A stretch of DNA of 64,000 nt from Trichostrongylus colubriformis (GCA_963978905.1 OZ022260.1:36721326-36785325); one strand, 5' to 3'. Positions 28,901 through 40,354 are shown, numbered from the stretch's first letter. Numbers and translations are program-made. Notes: generated by a model from the letters alone, not told the origin.

Positions 28901-29783
28901 CCTAAAGTGGTATTTTGACGAGATTGACGGGAGGAATCCCCTTTCCTTTTTTTCGAATTCCCGTTTCTGAAACCATTCGTGTGATGATACTGATCGGTCG
29001 ATATCTCAAGTCCAGTTAGCATGCTTCCAAGTGTGACGCGCGCAGTTGTGTGCGCCAGCCCAACTGGTGAATATGAAGCGCTTCACCTATCTGTACGTCC
29101 GTTCGTCCGTCTGTCACGAAATTAGGAATTATATGAAAAACGACCTGTGGAGATAGGGACAAGTTTGGTGTAGGGCATGGGACAAGCAACAAAGACCACA
29201 CACGGACCAAGTTAAGCACCGCCCACGGTGGGCGTGGCGTGTACGTGAATGTTCCGTCTTCAGAACGAGCTTGTTAATTGGGTTCTAATATAACCACGTT
29301 CGATAGTGATGACCCGTTAGCTCACGCAGCTACTCAGATCGCTTCGTACCTGATGTGCGAAGTAGCATTAACTAGGTGTGACAAAGGCGTACCAGTAGTC
29401 ATCCACCCTTAAAAATGTATTAAAAATGCTTTTTGTGAAGATCGTCTTTGAAGTGTGTCTATACCTTATTCGTACCTTGTGTGTGCTTCTGCAGGTATGT
29501 GCTGAAAGCGATCAAATTGCTAATGGACCCCATGCAGACAAGATTCACCTGACATTAATGAATCGGAATATGGATGTTACGTTCAAAAGGTGGAGTATTT
29601 GTTTTTTTTTTTTTGCTAGATTTTCGACTGTTTGGTGGATTTGGCGTTCGTTTGGTCGTGGTGGAATTTGTTCACTTGCTGAGTATTTACTTTATAATGA
29701 AAAAGTATTGTTTTAGATTGACGGACGCATTGGAACTGTTGAGGAACGATACCCAGTGGGTTCCAGAGAGCTGGATGTCCTAA
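19940..29783 (+). CDS. MAGUK p55/MPP-type scaffold: PDZ-SH3-guanylate kinase
   Basis: Membrane-associated guanylate kinase scaffold, expected at cell junctions or polarity complexes. Exons: 19940-20407, 23655-23846, 23904-24032, 24399-24461, 24522-24648, 27241-27372, 27432-27631, 29495-29589, 29717-29783, joining in phase to 490 residues. Visible: a short N-terminal helix with heptad-like leucines (about 30-50), PDZ core (about 155-220; HPGDTITHVNG), SH3 (VFYRVNADYNSD ... KKGDVVQIMSQDD NWIQ), then GUK (LVLLGAVGVGRRTIK, TSRQARPGEQEGREYNFV, VEWGELDGQLYG, CVLDCAPQAL, terminal QWVPESWMS). The P-loop is GAVGVGRRT, the modified form of MPP proteins, so it is a pseudokinase. The linker between SH3 and GUK is very short. 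No L27 domain was found. The start at 19940 is the first in-frame ATG of a long open frame; more N-terminal exons may exist. Confidence 0.9.
22646..22808. mobile_element. Small MITE in MAGUK intron 1
   Basis: Ends TAGGCTGCCGGCAGAC and GTCTGACGCCGGCCTTA are imperfect inverted repeats (about 17 bp) around a GC-rich interior. No coding capacity. A diverged relative may lie near 33466-33608, but the match there is weak. Confidence 0.55.
24830..24917. repeat. Perfect hairpin, 43-bp arms, in a MAGUK intron
   Basis: Arms 24830-24872 and 24875-24917 are exact reverse complements with a 2-base spacer. Outer sequence AGGCCGCGGTCATACTTTGC is shared with the 18095 hairpin, while the inner part differs. 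It sits in the intron between the two first GUK exons. Confidence 0.92.
25224..26575. mobile_element. 1.35 kb imperfect palindrome (foldback-like element)
   Basis: Left and right ends are inverted over more than 100 bp: CATGACGCGCTTTTTGAAAG at 25242 against CCCAAAAGCGCGTCATGACC near 26535, and TTTTTGCTGAGCGGCCCTAC / GTAGGGTCGCTCAGCAAAAA further in. Inner blocks also pair (ATTCGTGTTCAGGAGGTC near 25573 against CACCTGAACACGAAT near 25935). The right arm carries an insertion with a tRNA-like block. No transposase is seen. It lies inside the MAGUK intron 24649-27240. Confidence 0.75.
26154..26250 (-). repeat. tRNA-like block, probable SINE head
   Basis: On the minus strand, GAGTGGCCTACTG looks like a Pol III A box and GGTTCGGGTCCCGGCCC like a B box, about 50 bases apart. 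The sequence does not fold cleanly as a functional tRNA by eye, so a tRNA-derived SINE is more likely than a tRNA gene. It interrupts the right arm of the 25224-26575 palindrome. Confidence 0.45.
28500..28930. repeat. Tandem repeat, about three diverged units
   Basis: Units of roughly 145-215 bp start at CATATCTCGCGTCACCGCAA, GATATCTCGCGTCGCAGCAA and GATATCTTACGTCGCAGCAA and share GGTAAGGGGACATCA and GATAGCAACTGATAAG. A pyrimidine-rich entry (GTCCGTCCGTCTGTCTGTC) precedes the array at 28455. It lies in the MAGUK intron 27632-29494. Confidence 0.75.
29085..29300. repeat. Dispersed repeat copy (same family as 14145-14660)
   Basis: Shares CGTCTGTCACGAAATTAGG, TATATGAAAAACGACCTGTG and the GGGCATGGGACAAG block with 14145-14660. 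It is a single unit in the same MAGUK intron. Confidence 0.75.
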
Positions 29784-30201
29784 TGTATATGTACATAGAA
29801 AGCGTTCAATCGTCATACTTCGGCCATAGTACACGATGTCGCGAGGTCATTTCTACATCTTCGATCAATTATAGAGCCGCAGCTGTCGTACTTTTGATCG
29901 AAACCATTCAGTAAAATGTATTAAAAAGTATTAACATCATTTTGCGACCCGTGTAGTTCGGCGATAGGCATCCACGTCACAATACCGACCGTATTCTATA
30001 CAACTCAACATTGCAAGAATCATTAAGACGGAACAAAATAACTATTTCGGAGACATCTGTACTCATTGTCCTGCTATACATACTATCTGTGACTGTTCGA
30101 CGCAATTGATCGCTTTCCTATATCCTATCGATACTGCCATTACAGTTGTGCAATATAATAGGTTGATCGGAAAGTTTTGATAGGGTTGAGATTTTTTTCT
30201 A

Positions 30202-31486
30202 TGGTTGGTGCAATTGAAATTGCCGTTTCGGCCACCCTTCTAAAAGAACGTGTCTTTGCCCAAGACGCTTCGTTTGATACTTTAGTGTGGTATACCGATT
30301 TGAAGCTTGAGAGCCGGCCTTTACAGCTGTGCCACTTGTTTTTTCAAAGCACTCCATCTAATCGTTTTTCAGACCTTTAAAATGCTAGTGGAAAAAAGTC
30401 AAGTTCGAGCTATTTTGTTCTACGAATTCAAACTTCGTCGCAACGCAGCGGAAACAGCTCGAAATATTAATGAAGTTTTTGGAGAAGGAACGCTCAACGA
30501 CCGTACAGCTCGGCATTGGTTTGAGAAATTTCGAAGCGGATGCGAGAGCTTCGAAGATGAGGTAAGAGGGCATCGACCTTCGGCGATAGACGACGAAGAA
30601 CTGAAGAAGATCGTCGAGGCCGATCCACGCCGATCAACTAGAGAGATAGCTAAGGATTTGGAGGTTGACCACACAACGGTGGCTAGGCATTTACATAAGA
30701 TCGGAAAAACCAAAAAGCTCGACAAATGGGTGCCGCATGAGCTTACCGAGAGTCAGAAATTACGCCGTTTTGAAGTCAGCTCTGCGCTCCTTTTGCGTAA
30801 CAAAAACGACCCATTCCTTGATCGAATTGTGACGTGCGACGAAAAATGGATGATGTATGACAACAGAAGGCGATCGGCACAGTGGTTGGACAAGGGAGAA
30901 GAACCTAAGCAGTTTCCGAAGCCGAAGCTCAACTCGAAGAAGGTCATGGTCACAGTATGGTGGTCAGCACATGGAATTATTCATTACAACTTCATGGATC
31001 CTGGCGAAACGATAACAGCTGAAAAGTACTGCCAGGAACTCGACGCCATGCATCGAAAGCTTCAGGTGCTCCGACCAAGTTTAACTAATCGAAAGGGACC
31101 CATACTCCTACACGACAACGCGAGACCACACATCTCTCGCATGACCTTGGAAAAGCTAAACGAGCTAGGTTACGAAACCCTACCACACGCAGCCTACTCC
31201 CCAGACCTCTCCCCCACGGACTACCATTTCTTCAGACATCTCGACAATTTCCTGAAGGAGAAGGTCTTCAGCAATCAAGGAGCTGCTCGATCTGCTTTCG
31301 AGGATTTCATTGCTTCCAAGAATCTTGATTTTTATGCTAGCGGTATGAGCAAACTTGTTTCTCGTTGGGAAAGATGTGTAGAATGTAAAGGGTCTTATTT
31401 TGACTGATAAACTTTATTTGGTCATGAGATATGTTGATTTGAAGAATAGCTGTGGCAAACGGCAATTTCAATTGCACCAACCTTTT
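30202..31486 (+). mobile_element. Complete mariner, cecropia/Hsmar1-like ('bandit'-like)
   Basis: Inverted ends: TGGTTGGTGCAATTGAAATT on the left; AATTTCAATTGCACCAACC followed by TTTT on the right. TA dinucleotides flank it at 30200-30201 and 31487-31488. It interrupts the left arm of the foldback between TTTTTTTCTA and TTTTACAACTCAGC, which are contiguous (as TTTTTTCTATTACTCAGC, reversed) in the right arm. Length 1285 bp with one intact open frame. Confidence 0.9.
30382..31407 (+). CDS. Mariner transposase, intact DD34D
   Basis: Cut-and-paste transposase that binds the element ends and integrates at TA. 341 residues from ATG 30382; an in-frame non-ATG extension upstream is not needed. N-terminal paired helix-turn-helix regions (about 5-110), linker WVPHEL (116-121), then catalytic Asp153 (TCDEKW), Asp245 (LLHDNARPH) and Asp280 (YSPDLSPTDYHFF), with 34 residues between the last two. 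The closest remembered relative is Hsmar1/SETMAR; unlike SETMAR, the third Asp is kept here. No stop or frameshift is seen, so the enzyme could be active. Family name 'bandit' (Ancylostoma) is inference. Confidence 0.95.
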   Translation: MLVEKSQVRAILFYEFKLRRNAAETARNINEVFGEGTLNDRTARHWFEKFRSGCESFEDEVRGHRPSAIDDEELKKIVEADPRRSTREIAKDLEVDHTTVARHLHKIGKTKKLDKWVPHELTESQKLRRFEVSSALLLRNKNDPFLDRIVTCDEKWMMYDNRRRSAQWLDKGEEPKQFPKPKLNSKKVMVTVWWSAHGIIHYNFMDPGETITAEKYCQELDAMHRKLQVLRPSLTNRKGPILLHDNARPHISRMTLEKLNELGYETLPHAAYSPDLSPTDYHFFRHLDNFLKEKVFSNQGAARSAFEDFIASKNLDFYASGMSKLVSRWERCVECKGSYFD

Positions 31487-31488
31487 TA

Positions 31489-32115
31489 TTTTACAACTCA
31501 GCAAGTAATGCAGACTAATCAACAATATAATAAACATCGTTAGTTATAACATTGTCCTACCCAACGGGCACGTCAGCGATTCTCTTCTCCCAGAATTAGG
31601 AGGATTAGGAGTCAAAGAAGTCACTGACACTTGTCCAAGGTGGTCATAGTTGACGAATTTTTTTTCTGCCAGGAAAGCCTTAGGAGGCCGGAACAAGTGG
31701 TAATATGAAGGGACAATATCAGGGGAATAGGACGAATGTGGAACATTGTCCCAACCTAGCTCTTCCAATTTTGCACGGGTCCCTCACATGGGTGAAGAGA
31801 CCCGTGCAAAATTGGAGGAGCTAGTTTGGGACACGGTTCCACATGCACCCTATTCACCTGATACTGCCCCCTCAGATTACCACTTGTTCCGGCCCCCTAA
31901 GGCTTTCCCAGCAAAAAAAATTCGTCACCTTGAACAAGTGGTAGGTGACTTCTTTGACTCCTAATCCTCCTAATTCTGGGAGAAGAAAATCGCTGACCTA
32001 CTCTTTAGGTAGGAGAATGTTATTACTAACGATGGTTATTATATTGTTGATTAGCCTGCATTACTTGCTGAGTAATAGAAAAAATCTCAGCCCTATCAAA
32101 ACTTTCCGATCAACC
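31489..32115. pseudogene. Two opposed 3' fragments of a second mariner transposase
   Basis: Minus 31544-31768 and plus 31746-31964 both encode the region around the third catalytic Asp (W..VPH..YSPD..PS) and C-terminal RPPKAF. Upstream catalytic Asps and the DNA-binding domain are absent, so neither can act. They are the arms of the foldback. Sequence differs clearly from the intact nested transposase. Confidence 0.85.
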
Positions 32116-32117
32116 TA

Positions 32118-34399
32118 ATATAATGCAAAACTATATCGATGACACTTTCAACACGTGATCTCTTACTAGTCTATCTATGTACCAAATTTATAATAAACGC
32201 TCTTTCCTTCAGTTGTGATTCTGATTAAACATTGTGTCCTGTTCATAACTCATGGTATCGGTATTGGCCGCCTCGGAGACTACTACCTGATTGACCGGAA
32301 ATGTAGTTCTTGGGATAGTCAGCCAAGAATCAGTGGTTATTCGTGTTAAAATGTTCAGCATGCTTTAGAATTTTTTTTCCAAGAAAGTGCAGCTTATTTT
32401 GCCTATTATCTAAGACAGGAAATCGAAGACAGGGGAAAAATGAGCCAAACTTTACTAGATCAACCACGCACTTGTACTTAGTTATGTGGATCAAAATGGT
32501 TCTACGGCTTCATATGAGGACGAGCTTCCGTCAGCAATATTCGAGTTAAAGGCCCTAGGAAGGGTGATTTTGTCGATCGCGGAAATGAAAGTAGAGATGA
32601 TAGGAACGGAAAACGAGAAAATGAAACGACTATAAACCTAGAGATGGTATATTTTCACTCTTACTGCTCTCTGCAAATGAAGTATTTCTGCGCTTATGCA
32701 TCACTGGTGGGGGGTGGGGGGGGGGCAACGTAGAACCAGACCTCGGCCATTGCTCTGCACACCTTATTTATTGAAACGGGTCACTATGCACTACAGTACG
32801 TCCATATTTAGGTGTTTGGGTCGTCTTCTTCAATTTAGCTTACGCTACAGATAATGCTTGAGACTCGCGCGTTAATCTTCCGAAAATATGTTTCACTCCT
32901 GGTTACCACTTTAGATTCCTTTATAATGGACACAAGATTCACTTAGGTAGCACCACAAGGTCACTCTTTACCTATGCTGACGGTGAGTTAAGTGTATATC
33001 ATGGGAATCTGTCAGAATCGTTAGCATTTTGAAGATGGATCGCAGGCGTCATGCCTTCAGAATTCAGAGGGGCGCTACAAACAATTTATTCGATATCATG
33101 TAATTTCAAGGGAAGAGGAGATTGTGAATATTACAGCTCTGACCTGAAGGTTGACGAGCTCGTTACGCGTTTCGTGATCGGCACGTACTTTTTTGACTCC
33201 GAAGTCGTTCTAATCGGTTGCATGACGGTATACGTGCTGAAGCAGGGCTGCAAGTGAGAGTATGCAGGTTAACTCGCATGGAATAGCCTGTCTCGAAGTC
33301 TCGTGGTAGAAGAAACTCGGTTTATCCACGGTCGAGACGAACAAAAGGCGAAGTGCGCAAGAGTTTGATAAAATGGACACCATGTCAAGGTTCTACGTGC
33401 ATGACCCACGAGTTCTCAAAAGGAAGGGTCAGATATCGTACAGATACCTTTGCAGTTCTGAGTGCAGGGCAGATGGGGTCAAGATGGGAAAGGGACCACG
33501 CGATTGGTAAGGTACGGTAGTGCGACCTTGAGTTCTTACCACAACTTTGTTGCGACACCACAAAACCTCAAAATCGCAAACCCAAATCCCGTCTGATGGT
33601 GGTCTTAGCAGTTTCCATCGTATCAGACTGCTAACGACACGCAGAAGAGGCTGGGCAACCCTCAGCCTCTTCTGGGTGCTAATTATTTTGTTGTTTTTGT
33701 TATTTTGTTGACACATCTGTTGTACAGATCAGGAATGGTGGAAATGAAAATTCTTGAAAGATTTAATTGCAGAAGACATTCAGCACTGCACAGAAAAAGC
33801 GCAGCAATGAATATCTAGCGACTATTCAGACTTGCGATGCTCTAAATGTATGTATAAGGGGGTTGTATATGGGAACCCAAAGACAGGCGAGGTCGTGCTG
33901 AAGCGGCCATTTTCCTCGACACCTGGGAGTGCTCTTCTGAGGATGCAATGGCATGGAGTCGTATATTCTTTTTTTGGCTCTCAAATTGTTGTGTGGGCAC
34001 GATCCATCTGATTCTTCGAGTAGATGGACGAGGAATCTTAGCGAGGGTTCGGGAGGGGGATGCGCAATGAGCTTCGAGAGGGTGAAACTTTTTCATTTGC
34101 TAAAAGGTTACTGTTAAAATTCATTCTTTGGCTTGCAATTACGTTTTTTACGTCTAGATAGTAAAATACATGGACGTACTGCCACATTTCTCACAGTCAC
34201 CCGAAAAGTGTTCAATTGGAAGTTGTTGAGTTACGTCATTACTAGTGCGATAACTCCCTAAGGAATAGATAGGGAGCATTCAACCCCTCCCCCCTCTTCT
34301 TTCTCGTTATAGTTTTAACAGATGTTTATTCTATTTATCTGTTGCAGTTAACTAATTTACAGTCAATTTTTTCAGACTCCAACTTCGCGCGCAGTTAAA
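32118..34399. other. Intergenic spacer between mobile element and VPS35L
   Basis: No gene was supportable on either strand. A G-tract lies near 32707-32726 and a C-rich stretch near 34286. A T-rich acceptor-like TTTTTTCAG ends at 34376, just before the VPS35L start, and may be a trans-splice site. Confidence 0.5.
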
Positions 34400-37300
34400 A
34401 TGTCGCAGCGGAGCACGAAATCACGCGGTGAATTTCGATGTGTTAGCTTGTTGTAGGTATGGAGTAGGACAATAGTTTTTAATAATAACCTGTAAAATTC
34501 GTGTAACATGATTTTTTAGCTGTGTATGTAATGGCATCAGAAACGATTATATGGAAGTTTCGACACGATGAATACTCAGAAAGTTACGATGCCGATTCCG
34601 AACCGGTGCTTCGACACCCCCTACTCCCAAAATTTAACCCTTTATCAAAGGATTTCGATAAGGAGCCAGAGGATCTACCGAAGTACGATTTTGTCGACCC
34701 ATTAGGTGAGCTTTATATAGGTTCTAGTTTTTTACAGGTCTTCATTTAGCTTTCATGTTTTAAGTTATCAAGCTGTCATCTTTACCGCCACAGTCTGCAA
34801 GGTTTTTTCTCCTCGCGAAACCTTTGATTTTATTTTGGGATTTTTTATCACTGGAATGTTATCATGGCCAAGTGTTGTACTATGTTGCGATCACCATTTC
34901 AATGATAGTTGGAGGGCCTTTTAGGTCTAATGAAAAATATTGGTTTATTGGCGCACCTGAGTGATGGTTTAAGGTTCGTCTAACAGTGATTCGAGGCGAT
35001 TTGTGCAGTCCTCATACCTCAGAAGAGCAGAAAATGCTAAGAGAAAAACTTGTCAACCAATCCCCCTGGTGTAGCCATAGCGAGCAGCGACTATTAGTAG
35101 GTGATGTATCTTGCTCAGGAGCAACAGTTGAGGAAGAACTTGGGACGAGTGTTACTCAACTGGATTTGGATGCTGTGGAAGATTTGTCACCGAAAAAGGA
35201 TCAAATTCTTGACAATACATTGGAGGTGAAGAACAAAGATGGACCCGTCAGAGGTTAGTGATTGCCTCTCATTGATTATTTTGGCCAGGGGAATACATTT
35301 TCAGATGTTCACCTCGCTAGTTTTGAGCCCTGGGCGACGAAACGGGCTCAGATTCTCAGTGCTCATGGCAGTGGTGAAACAGCAACGGTATCTTCTTTTG
35401 GAGGTTCACTTCCAGCAAAGTTCTCGGTTTCTGACAAAACGAAGTATAGGTGAGTGGGGTGATTGAGACGAGCAGAAGTAATTCAGACTGCTTTTGTTTT
35501 ACATTCATTGGACCTAGTAGCATTCATTTTAGTGAAGCGGATAGTTTGTTTTCAGGATGCAAATGCTTGAGGACATGTCTGGTCTACGAAAGTTGTCAGA
35601 TATATCTCAAAATAAGTTCGTTGGACAGGTCAATGAACTTCGGCAACGATTTCTTACCGCCTGGGAAGACAATAAGCGAGTGGAATCTATTGAGGTATCT
35701 TAGAAACGTTCATGCTGACGCTTGTTCCTGTTTTTATTGCGGTTTCCGTCCAGATAATCACTGAGCTTGCACGGCTGCTATCGGCTCCAACTACACCATC
35801 GTTCTTTCCTATTCAGTGGATCCTGGTTACCGATATTATTGACTTGTTTGGCAGCTATGTTTACGATCGCCTGCTGTTGAAAGCCAATGAGGTCATTGCA
35901 AAACTGCTCGAGATTACTCTTTTTTTTTGCAAAAATCTGTTTAGGAAAGAAAAGAGTGTGGAGACGAGCCGTTATCCCCCGATTTCCAATCAACTGCTGT
36001 CCCTCCCAATACCGCTGAAGTGGCGAGGAATTGGTTTGACAAGGTGGACGGCATAAAAGAGATTGTTCCTCGATTTTATGGCAAGTTTCATCTGCTGAAA
36101 GTCTTCTTGTACCATTATTAAGGTCATGCTTCCATGCTGGTGCAAAATAGCACTATACTTTATAAGATTCATATATAAGACTGTTATTTTTCAGTAGAAA
36201 CTACACTAATTGGGTGCCAACGGTTTCTAGACAGCAGTTCGCTGAGAGCCAGCCTTCTTCGACTCGCGACCATGGTTGAAAGTGGGTATTTTTGAGTTAT
36301 CGAATAGTCCACTCCGGTTCTTCATGCTGATTTCAGAATTTCCTCATCCATTATCGGCCGCATATGCTCGCGCTTACATCTGCAAAATAGCAATGATTCT
36401 GGATCCAGTAGATCGAGGCCCACATTGGAAGGCACTCAACGACTTGATGCAATCTTCGAAACAACCAGTAAGGCATTCCATGAGTTCCTTCGCTTTTTTT
36501 CACATTTATATAACCATCCTGACACGAATAGAATGATAATTGTGATGAGAAGGGCTGTTTAAAATCAGGGTGAAGCATCGAAGACATCTCTTATTCTATC
36601 TAATGTAACAGCTCCCTGTGAGGTATAAAGCGCCCCACGTAGAGCCCCTTTCCTTCTCATTAGATTGGAAGGTTCACTCTGGTAACATGTAAAAACAGTT
36701 CCCGGTAAACAACACTCCGTTGTTGCTGTTATTTGCGTCTGCGTTCCATTTCTTTTCATTTTCAGTTTTTGATTAATCGCATTACCCTTTTCTTCCTTTA
36801 TTTCTGCCACTCTCATGACCTTTTTCGGAGTATGTCGGCATTTAAGCAATTAAGGGAAATTGTCCTTTCATCAGACAGAGTACGTCACTCCTGCTTTGGA
36901 ATGGATTGTGCAGTGTGTGTCATATGGAGCAGCTACAATCGAAGATCTTGGGCCGCTTTGGGAGTACTGTAAAAAGCCTGAAAGGCAAAGTCCAGTTGTT
37001 CATGCGTTTGTGATCGGAGTCCCTCCCAAGTACCTGTTGAATCACTGCGTCGAAATCTCTGAACTTGTGAGTTATTTTTCACTTTTTATTTGCTTTGTGC
37101 TTATCAACCCATTTATCTTGTTTGTTTTATTATGGTTATATTTTATCACTGCAGTATTGTACTATTATAACATTGTATTTGTTTTTGTAATGTTATACTT
37201 TAGTTTATAACTTTATTATTTTCTCGTTGATGGGTTAGTAACAAGGAACTTAGACGGTTTTTTTGTTCGCAGATTGTCCTTCAATCTCTTCCTCCAGCAG

Positions 37301-39847
37301 ATTTGGAAAGTTTTGGGTCCAGATTACTTCTGGGCGAGCTATCGGAAGGTCTCCGCTCTAACGTATTTAGGTGAGAATAGTCAGAGCATCTTCGGTTTGA
37401 TTTCTCTGTTAAATTTGTCTTACAGTTTGGTATGGCCGTACATTTCACGGTTCGATAACGAAGACTACATGAAATGTTGTGCAGTTTGGAGTAAATTTGT
37501 TTGCCGGTGAATTTTTCACTCATTCTTGTACACATAAAGTATTGTCAGAACTGCTTATTGTAGATACTTCGCATTAGCGGAACTCTGTGATGTTTGTGAA
37601 CTCACTTTGCAAAAATTATCCACAATCAAGGTCAGCATCTCCTTCTGCAATGATTCTCAGCTAAATAATCACCACTAGTATAATTTTAGGACCCTACCGA
37701 ATATTATAGTCACTTAGCAGTAATAATCGAAAACGTATTAGAGTATGCAGGCGACGATTTTCCCTCTCTACTGAAGAAGAAACCACTTGTCGATCTTCTG
37801 GACTACGTAAGGTGCTTTAGTTGATTTTCCGTCGCGAGTTAATCTGTGTAATCCTTTCTCCCACTTCACTTTAGAGATGAACCGTACGGATCGCGTTGCG
37901 CCAAAGCTGCTCTCTCCGCCGTCATACGTATGTTCGAAGTCGGAAGCGTCGCAGATTTGGAAATCATAGATCAGGTCTTCACAGATGTGAATTTGAATGA
38001 ATTCATGGCAAATGGTTTCCGTTACTTACAGATTGTCAAACAATGTAGCCGCCTGTGCCAATCAGTTCGACCAGAGACGATCAAAGATGAGGTAATTCAA
38101 CATTCTTTCGTCCTTTTTTTTGTCTTACGCCATTTATATTAGTCGGGTCTCTCAAGTGTGTCAAGTATGGAACTCTAGCAGAACCGAAGGATTTTTTATT
38201 GAGAGCCATGGCACCATTAAGTCTAATGGGAGGTCTAGGGCTCTCATTGGCGAAGGTCGAAACGCGAAGCGATCGGTGCTTTTATTAGGTTAATTAGGTT
38301 TAGTGGACTCAGTAAAACCACCTCTTACTCTTAACTTGTTTATCTATATGGTGCTTTTTATTTCCTTTGGCCTATTAGATATTTGTGCGTGAAGATGTTG
38401 AAGTTCAGCTACGCGTGATAGATCAACTCGTGTCGTCAGCACTGGATCGAATATGGTTACCCAAGGACCCAGAAAGACAACTGGATTTTCTTTGTCGAGG
38501 ACGTTCTCTCCTATACCAGAGTGATGGTTGTTTGGTAGTGAGTAGCCTGTTTCTCTCTAAATAGATGTTTTTCACGGTGATCCTTCTGATTATCCAGCAT
38601 ATCGTGACACTGATGATCTCGTTCGGTTTTCGCTTCTACGCCACTCATCCGGCGTCCGCCAAAAAAGACAACTTCATGAGGTCCGTTTCTTCTTGAGCGC
38701 TGTGATTCATCCTGTTTTCTACAGTATCTGAAATGTTGCCGTTAAGGGCCATAATTGCCAATTTATACATCACAATTCCATCAGTTACCGATCCAATTAT
38801 GCGGTTTCAACTTTCACTTCGTGCCGTTTATGTGTGCCTGTTGGCTAATTGTTTGCCTAAGGTCAGTTCCTTCGAAGGGAATCTTATTTATTAATATTTA
38901 TGGTTGCTGTCGTAGACATAAGCGTTTTCAGATAGAAGCACAAGTCAAATTCACTCTGGAAACACTTGACGCACTTACGGTTAAACCTGCTCAATTTCTT
39001 CCGCTGTTAACTCATCTTCTTTCTGTTCTTGTTTTTGTTCCGGATATACCGAGGAAGCCTATTCTTTACATGTTCAACGCAGTTGTCAATCTGATTGAGA
39101 GGTATGACGTGCCGTTTGTTCAAGGAAGGTTTGACGCAGTAGTTCCTCTTGGCGTTCCCGCCTTGTTGTGATGGGAACGATTATTGCAGAAAAGCTAAAC
39201 GATAAATAGTTTTGTTATCTTATCAGTTATTGTTTGTTCAGGAGGAAATGGCCTGCTGGTCACGAGACTGTTTACGGTGATGTATGGATCCTATGTTTGC
39301 ATTACCTATGGGCAGTGTCTCAGCCACAATTTTCAGTGAGATTTGGGGACGTTGCCTCGAATGATCTGTATTATGGATCTGGTGAAACGTATTTGTAAGT
39401 GATCTTTGAAGTTTTTCAATCTCAAATTTGTTAACTGAAAATATGAACATCAGCAGGTATATTTAGAGCTGCTGTGGCGGAGAAGATTGACTATGTTGTG
39501 CAACAGGTCCTGGCACTGATCGAAACGGAGCCAGTCTCGAAACCTGCTATCGCTATGAATCTGCTGGAATGTGCAGTTATGAGGCTTGAAATTGAAGGAC
39601 CGGTACGGTAGCCTTATTGATATTTATTTATGATTTATTTTATGCTTGCTGTTTGAATTGGACTCAAACCGACTCAAAAAATTTGTTTTGTTTTCAGGTG
39701 GTCAAGTTGGTGGCAAATTTACTGAAAAGATGTGCTAAAAGTGGACAATTCAGCTCCCGTGTGGCATTTGTAATTGACGATCTGACAAAGTTGTCAGAAG
39801 ATAATGAGGAGCTGAAGCAAGCCCTCATTAAGATGAAGCTGTTATAG
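34400..39847 (+). CDS. VPS35L: VPS35-like retriever subunit (C16orf62)
   Basis: Scaffold subunit of the retriever complex (with VPS26C and VPS29), which recycles cargo from endosomes to the cell surface. Exons: 34400-34439, 34520-34705, 35023-35253, 35305-35449, 35556-35694, 35754-35891, 35945-36080, 36195-36281, 36337-36467, 36875-37066, 37273-37370, 37426-37506, 37564-37630, 37690-37811, 37875-38091, 38379-38534, 38598-38680, 38747-38871, 38942-39101, 39242-39394, 39467-39602, 39698-39847. In-phase join gives 990 residues (human 963). Similarity runs throughout: FEPWATKRAQIL (human FEPWTNKRGEIL), ITDIIDLFGSYVYDR, EIVPRFYVE, YARAYICKIAM, ANLYITIPS. Intron 36081-36194 starts with GC, a GC-AG intron. 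The first exon is the least certain; ATG 34531 is the alternative start (973 residues). AATAAA at 39961. Confidence 0.93.
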
Positions 39848-40354
39848 TAAATATATAATTTAATTTATTATATAATGTCAGAGATGAGATCTACTAGTAC
39901 GTGTATTCCTGTGATTTGTTATGTTTACATGTTGTATCTCTGTACGGTTGTTTTATTCAAAATAAAGCTTACTTGAATGCGAGGAGCTGATGTAAGGCGA
40001 AACTATATACCTTTTAATGCCTTGTTTGCGCCGAATAAATACTGGCTGTAGGGGAGCAGCAGTATGCTTATTTTTTCCAAAGCTTACTTTTTGTTTTTCT
40101 TGAACGGGAAAGTTAGTAATTTTACAAGTACCAGCTTTTGCAACAGGTATTTTCCCTTTTATCCCTAGAAGACCTCCTATTCCTCGGGTCTTGATATGGT
40201 CTATGGTCCGAGCATGGCTCCATCTGGACCTTTTCGAATCTCATGCAGTTATTTGCACGCTTTGGCCTTCTTGATGTGATTTTTGCTGGCGCTTACCAAT
40301 TTACTGTGAACCTTTGTATGGCAAGTTGATGCAGAAGCTCCGCCTACATTGGTA

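Larger units (their letters stand above)
30161..32115. mobile_element. Mariner-derived foldback element with nested mariner
   Basis: Outer inverted ends GGTTGATCGGAAAGTTTTGA and TCAAAACTTTCCGATCAACC are each next to a TA (30159-30160 and 32116-32117), as expected for a mariner target. Without the nested mariner (30202-31486) the two arms are near-complete inverted copies of a mariner 3' end, meeting near 31770-31795 (GGGTCCC TCACATGGGTGAAGA GACCC). Each arm encodes the C-terminus of the same transposase: minus 31544-31768 and plus about 31746-31964, both with an SPD..PS.YHLF segment. The minus arm reads IVPSYYHLF, so it has lost the third Asp. Confidence 0.88.
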
